Below, piece after piece: positions 60,972-64,000 of a stretch of 64,000 nucleotides of DNA. Origin of the DNA: an uncultured Oscillospiraceae bacterium. GTDB lineage: Bacteria; Bacillota; Clostridia; Oscillospirales; Acutalibacteraceae. Within the stretch, counting starts at the first letter, position 1. Each line of letters begins with the position of its first letter. The stretch spans positions 26,657-90,656 of the forward strand of contig USGT01000007.1 of the NCBI GenBank assembly GCA_900554335.1, written 5' to 3'. The notes beneath the pieces are model-generated. The model was not told where the DNA came from and made no database searches. It saw only the letters and a list, made by a program, of their open reading frames with translations. A program made the position numbers and the translations under genes.

Positions 60972-62024
60972 TTAAACGCGGTTTTCTTTTAAAAGAAGGT
61001 TTTGTGTGCAATAAAGGTTCTCGGAATTAATCGTTCCGTTCATGCATTTTCTTGTGTTTGGGCATCCGCCGAGGCATTTTTCGGCATAGCTGCATTTTAA
61101 GCAATCGCCTTTGAGATTTTCTTTCGTGAATTTTCTCCTCCAAGAAAAATTATCGGGGTTCTCCCAAATTTCCCTGAGGCTTTTTTCTTTGATGTTGCCT
61201 TCAACGTACTCTTTATCTCTTATTGAAGTACAGCCGATTATGTCTCCGTTGTGAAGAATTCCAAAGCTGTAAATTCCTGCCGTGCATCCTTCCCACTGAG
61301 GAATTTCATCGGAATGGTAAGATCTTCTGTAAACTTCATCTTGTTTACTGTTGTAGTAGCCAATGCAATCTGCAGGGAAAATATCAATCTTGCCTTCTTT
61401 TGAAACTTTGTAGCAATAGTCAATGATATCGTTCATTTGTTCGGGGTCTAAAACCCAGTCAGGGCGTTTACCAAGCGAACCCATGGGTAAGCCGATTTGA
61501 ACCTGCCAGCATTTTATGCCATTTTCAATGAGGAAATATTTAAGTTCATCAAGATGATCAATATTTTGCTTTGTAATAGTTGTGATGCTTCCTGCCTCAA
61601 CGCCATATTTTTTCAAAGTTTCAAAAGATTTTTTTGAGCGCTGGAATGAGCCTTGTTTCCTGACGAAATCGTGTATGTATTCCGGCCCTTCAAGGCTTAT
61701 CATAACTCTTACCCCTCCGCCTAGACTTCCGAGCTCTTTCGCGATTTCTTCGTTAATAAACCAGCCGTTAGTAATAAGGTTTACTCCAATGCCTTTTCCA
61801 ATAGCATACTTTACAATCTGCACCAAATCCTTTCTCATGAAAGGTTCACCGCCGGAAATGCTTATCCACTGCATTCCTATTTCAAAGCATTCATCAACGA
61901 ATTTAAGCGCTTCTTCAGTTGTAAGCTCACCTGGAAGAGCATTTTCGCATATTGATCCGCAGTGCTTGCATCTCATGTTGCAAGCCATTGTTATTTCCCA
62001 AACACAAGTAATCGGGTAAGTCAT
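60972..62024 (-). CDS. Radical SAM/SPASM peptide maturase
   Basis: A 350-residue enzyme. The radical SAM cluster motif C-x3-C-x2-C is CNMRCKHC at 15-22, followed by ISISGGEPFMRKDL near 55 (SAM site). The C-terminal SPASM domain has about eight Cys: CTAG, GCTS, CLKC, CLGGC, KCMN and YCTQ, for two auxiliary clusters. Such enzymes form cross-links or other bonds in ribosomal peptides. The three precursor-like genes upstream on the same strand support this. GGGAGG is 11 bases before the ATG. Product chemistry cannot be read from sequence. Confidence 0.88.
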   Translation of the reverse strand: MTYPITCVWEITMACNMRCKHCGSICENALPGELTTEEALKFVDECFEIGMQWISISGGEPFMRKDLVQIVKYAIGKGIGVNLITNGWFINEEIAKELGSLGGGVRVMISLEGPEYIHDFVRKQGSFQRSKKSFETLKKYGVEAGSITTITKQNIDHLDELKYFLIENGIKCWQVQIGLPMGSLGKRPDWVLDPEQMNDIIDYCYKVSKEGKIDIFPADCIGYYNSKQDEVYRRSYHSDEIPQWEGCTAGIYSFGILHNGDIIGCTSIRDKEYVEGNIKEKSLREIWENPDNFSWRRKFTKENLKGDCLKCSYAEKCLGGCPNTRKCMNGTINSENLYCTQNLLLKENRV

Positions 62025-62059
62025 TTTTTAATTTTCCTCCCTTTAAATGGTTTTAAATA

Positions 62060-62314
62060 TTATTTTTCTGTTTCTGATTCTTCAGGTTTCACGGGGTTTG
62101 CAGGAGTTAAAGGTTCGGCTGGCTGCTCAGGTTCTTCGGGTTCTACGGGTTTTATTGGTTTAAGTCCCGGAGCGCCATAAAGAAGCATTGGCTTATTTAT
62201 TAATGGTCCGCCATATTTGAGTAACGGCACTTTTATTCCAGGTTTCTTCCCCGGCTTAGTGTCTGTTCCCCCTGAAATTTTTTCCATGCCTTCTTTGATT
62301 TCTTCTTTTCTCAT
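62060..62314 (-). CDS. Candidate RiPP precursor 1, KISGG leader, YG-repeat core
   Basis: An 84-residue peptide. Leader of 16 residues ends MEKISGG, a typical double-Gly cut site. The core has two tandem related units, PLLKYGGPLINK and PMLLYGAPGLKP, then a Pro/Glu-rich tail (residues 55-84). The repeated P-x-L-x-Y-G is the likely modified element. The maturase gene starts 35 bases after its stop. AAGGAG precedes the ATG. No Cys, Ser or Thr-rich core, so it is not a lanthipeptide or sactipeptide in composition. Confidence 0.75.
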   Translation of the reverse strand: MRKEEIKEGMEKISGGTDTKPGKKPGIKVPLLKYGGPLINKPMLLYGAPGLKPIKPVEPEEPEQPAEPLTPANPVKPEESETEK

Positions 62315-62340
62315 ATATAATATCTCCTTTTTATTTTTAA

Positions 62341-62390
62341 ATTTTATTTTTTCTCTTCATTTTGCGGCTGAGAAGTCGCTAGTGCGTCTT
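62341..62390. repeat. Copy A of 50-base direct repeat (end of precursor 2 gene)
   Basis: Identical at 46 of 50 positions to 62929-62978. It covers the last 15 codons of precursor 2, its stop codon and a few bases beyond; the four differences are all single substitutions. Confidence 0.85.
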
Positions 62391-62607
62391 TTGAGTCTTG
62401 AGCCTTTCTGGTTTCTTCTCTTCTCTTTTTTAAAATCTTATTAATTTCACCATATGGTGTTACAACACCATACATAATAGCAGGATGAGGAACTTTTGAT
62501 TGTGCATCATCTAAAATTTTTGCGATCTCTTTAGCATCAATTTTTGCCCCACCAGAAATTTTTTCTTCGCCTTTTTCATCAATTTTTTTAATTTCTTTTT
62601 CGCTCAT
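62344..62607 (-). CDS. Candidate RiPP precursor 2, KISGG leader
   Basis: An 87-residue peptide with leader ending EEKISGG at residue 20 and a following helix, then VPHPAIMYGVVTPYG near residues 40-54, which carries the P-x-[LI]-x-Y-G motif also found in precursor 1. A Lys/Arg-rich helix and the tail DALATSQPQNEEKK end it. ATG 62607 is chosen, with AGGAGG 8 bases upstream; the longer frame runs through an inverted repeat. The tail is almost identical to that of the tape-measure-like protein at 62932. Confidence 0.7.
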   Translation of the reverse strand: MSEKEIKKIDEKGEEKISGGAKIDAKEIAKILDDAQSKVPHPAIMYGVVTPYGEINKILKKRREETRKAQDSKDALATSQPQNEEKK

Positions 62608-62638
62608 TTCAAATCCCTCCTTTTTCAATTTCAAATTC

Positions 62639-62682
62639 GTAGTAACCACTAAGATAAAATTTAAATTCAAAGTGGCTACTAC
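62639..62682. repeat. Imperfect inverted repeat before precursor 2
   Basis: GTAGTAACCACT (62639-62650) and AGTGGCTACTAC (62671-62682) pair at 11 of 12 positions around a 20-base A/T loop. It lies between the stop of precursor 3 and the ribosome binding site of precursor 2. No run of T follows on either strand, so it is not a simple terminator; it may control mRNA processing or relative expression. Confidence 0.6.
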
Positions 62683-62688
62683 CATTTT

Positions 62689-62853
62689 TTATGCTTCAAT
62701 TTCATGATTTTCCTTCTTTTGAGATTTGCTTTCTTCCATCGCTTCATCCGTTAAAACAGCCGTGCTAAGAGGCTTTGTGTTTTCAAGCCCACCCGCAACA
62801 TCTATTAAAACTTCATCGGTTAATTTCTTGACTTTGCTATTCATCGCTTCCAT
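62689..62853 (-). CDS. Candidate RiPP precursor 3, VAGG leader
   Basis: A 54-residue peptide with leader MEAMNSKVKKLTDEVLIDVAGG, the classic LTDE-x-VAGG form of double-glycine leaders. The remaining 32 residues (LENTKPLSTAV onward) are charged with no aromatic or Cys, so it may be an unmodified bacteriocin-like peptide, a degenerate precursor, or need a different enzyme. ATG 62853 has GGGAGG 8 bases upstream; the longer frame to 62886 has none. Confidence 0.6.
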   Translation of the reverse strand: MEAMNSKVKKLTDEVLIDVAGGLENTKPLSTAVLTDEAMEESKSQKKENHEIEA

Positions 62854-62928
62854 AGTTTTAATCCTCCCGCAAAATTTTAAAAACAAAAGGCTTGCTATAG
62901 ATCTTCCAAATACGCTAAATTCAATTTA

Positions 62929-62978
62929 ATTTTATTTTTTCTCTCCATCTTGTGGCTGAGAAGTCGCTAGTGCATCTT
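62929..62978. repeat. Copy B of 50-base direct repeat (end of tape-measure-like gene)
   Basis: Same orientation and reading frame as copy A, 588 bases away. The two copies lie at the 3' ends of unrelated genes. Similarity ends abruptly upstream of the repeat. Confidence 0.85.
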
Positions 62979-64000
62979 CAGGATTTTTTTCTTTTTTATC
63001 TTTGTCTTTATCTTTCTTGCCTGTGTTGTTATTTTTGTTGTTGCTACCACCATAAACATCGGCTAAGTCCAAACCTTTAAGAGCTGCAAGATTGTTCTTT
63101 GCGTTAAGTGTTTTTTGCAAAAGCTCTTGGGTTTGTGTGATTCTTTCTTTAGAAGCCTTTTCTTGCTCGGACACCCAGTTGCTAAGGCTCTGATTTCCAA
63201 CAAAAGCTGAGCCACCATCAAATGTTACGGTTACATCTGGTGCAGAAATGTTTGTCGCCACTCCAGAGAAGTATGACTTGATACCTTTCCATTCGCCAGA
63301 TAAAGCGTCTTTAACTGCATTTCCTAATCCGCTGAGAACGCTTGACCCAATGTTTTTAGCCCAAGATGCCAATTTAGAGCCATAGTTGTTAGCAGCTTGT
63401 AATGCAGCAGAGAAACCTTTTGTATGTGCGGTCTTAATTGTCTTTGCAAACGGAGCCCAAATATTACTTGCTGACTTGTTACCAAAATCCTCATCTTGAT
63501 TAAGGTGTTTGTTTAATGCCTCTTGGTTAACAGTAAGTATACCATCTTCCATACTGACATAGTTTTTACCCTGCAAGTCATTGAGTTCAGATATTTTCTG
63601 AACCAAATCAGCTTCCTGCCCCAAAACACCATTGGCTTCAATGTTTTTGATTTCCTGAATAAGCGCGGACTTTTGAGATTCGAGGTCAAGCTGGTCTTGC
63701 AATACTTGTTCGGTTGCTTCTAATTCAGCAATCTTTTTATCAATCTCAGCATCGTACTCTTGTTCTTGCATATCAAGTATCGTGTTGAGCATATTCTTTT
63801 GACCTTCGATAGAACCGTCTGTAAAAATATTCGAAGCCTCAAGAAGTTTTGGATACTCCAAAGCTAACTGTGCAAGTTCGGATTTTGTCAAAGCCGTTCC
63901 GCTTTTAAGTTTGCTCATCGCATCAATGATATTATCAAGACCGTCTTTAGCTTTATCGAGACTGCTTGTCATATTACCAAAGTCAAGTACGTCTACCATT
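62932..64000 (-). CDS. Phage tail tape-measure-like protein, 5' end beyond window
   Basis: The 355 visible residues are the C-terminal part of a long protein. Coiled helices (residues 70-130) are followed by a hydrophobic Ala/Gly/Ser stretch with WAPFAKTIKTAHTKGFSAALQAANN and SWAKNIGSSVLSGLGNAVKDAL, the pattern of tail tape-measure proteins. The C-terminus is low complexity (KDKDKDKKEKN), then DALATSQPQDGEKK, which matches precursor 2. No other tail genes are visible on this side, so it is probably a truncated prophage gene fused to the end of a peptide gene. Confidence 0.65.
   Translation of the reverse strand, partial: MVDVLDFGNMTSSLDKAKDGLDNIIDAMSKLKSGTALTKSELAQLALEYPKLLEASNIFTDGSIEGQKNMLNTILDMQEQEYDAEIDKKIAELEATEQVLQDQLDLESQKSALIQEIKNIEANGVLGQEADLVQKISELNDLQGKNYVSMEDGILTVNQEALNKHLNQDEDFGNKSASNIWAPFAKTIKTAHTKGFSAALQAANNYGSKLASWAKNIGSSVLSGLGNAVKDALSGEWKGIKSYFSGVATNISAPDVTVTFDGGSAFVGNQSLSNWVSEQEKASKERITQTQELLQKTLNAKNNLAALKGLDLADVYGGSNNKNNNTGKKDKDKDKKEKNPEDALATSQPQDGEKK

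Noticed and set aside
61582..62019. Frame antisense to the radical SAM gene
   Set aside because: No ribosome site or recognisable domain; a shadow of the maturase.
62608..62685. N-terminal extension of precursor 2 to 113 residues
   Set aside because: The extra 26 codons lie in the inverted repeat and the AGGAGG site is placed for ATG 62607.

Overview
The window is a piece of a low-GC Bacillota chromosome, most likely from a spore-forming member of the Clostridia. The evidence is the gene orders ffs-dnaX-ybaB-recR, ruvC-ruvA-ruvB, hlyD-like-sepF-divIVA-lspA and ylxM-ffh-rpsP-rimM-trmD, the strong AGGAGG-type ribosome binding sites, and sporulation-type proteins (a SpoIIQ-like M23 peptidase, a Spo0A C-terminal domain protein, a CwlD-like amidase). 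TTG is used as a start codon unusually often, for example in dnaX, pfkA, miaB, divIVA, ffh and a yhaO-like gene. No species can be named from the sequence alone.

Layout. 1-2331: accessory genes, including a serine hydrolase with a small downstream partner that may be an effector-immunity pair. 2334-8534: recombination and replication genes, SRP RNA and a YhaO/YhaN-like pair. 8614-9611: an AT-rich orphan gene with its own promoter and inverted repeat. 9674-18484: a minus-strand block with truA, the shared ECF transporter module (ecfT, ecfA2, ecfA1), a methyltransferase, glmM and ruvBAC. 18593-23454: small membrane and regulatory genes, two hydrolases, and ackA, which appears to start at an ATT codon. 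23472-26994: pfkA, an ECF substrate-binding component, rpe and a secreted glycosidase-like protein. 27029-37069: cell division genes, then miaA-mutL-mutS-ylbF-miaB. 37473-39625: a two-component pair and a left-handed beta-helix protein. 39650-40712: a holin-lysozyme pair. 40823-46573: secreted proteins, two tRNAs and a Fic protein. 46617-50427: an HPr-like protein and the ffh-trmD block. 50648-58510: envelope genes (deacetylase, degenerate amidase, murD, glycosyltransferase-like), maf, and tRNA-Arg. 58564-60970: amidase, a ThiT-like protein and an M24 peptidase. 60972-64000: a radical SAM/SPASM peptide maturase with three small candidate precursor genes, next to the end of a phage tape-measure-like gene.

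The most unusual region is 60972-64000. One SPASM-type radical SAM enzyme follows three short genes whose products have GG-type leader ends (ISGG, ISGG, VAGG). Two of these precursors share the short motif P-x-[LI]-x-Y-G in unrelated sequence, which suggests the modification site. The last residues and stop codon of one precursor are repeated, 46 of 50 bases identical, at the 3' end of the neighbouring tape-measure-like gene, so the two reading frames end with nearly the same peptide tail. This points to recombination between the peptide locus and a prophage remnant.

Other points worth attention are an HPr-like protein with Tyr in place of the phosphorylatable His, a phosphofructokinase with GGNGS in place of GGDGS, two exported proteins resembling GNAT acetyltransferases, an amidase-like protein that has lost its catalytic residues but kept an SH3 domain, and a free-standing Spo0A-type DNA-binding domain. 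Positions of short sites were read by eye and may be off by a base or two.
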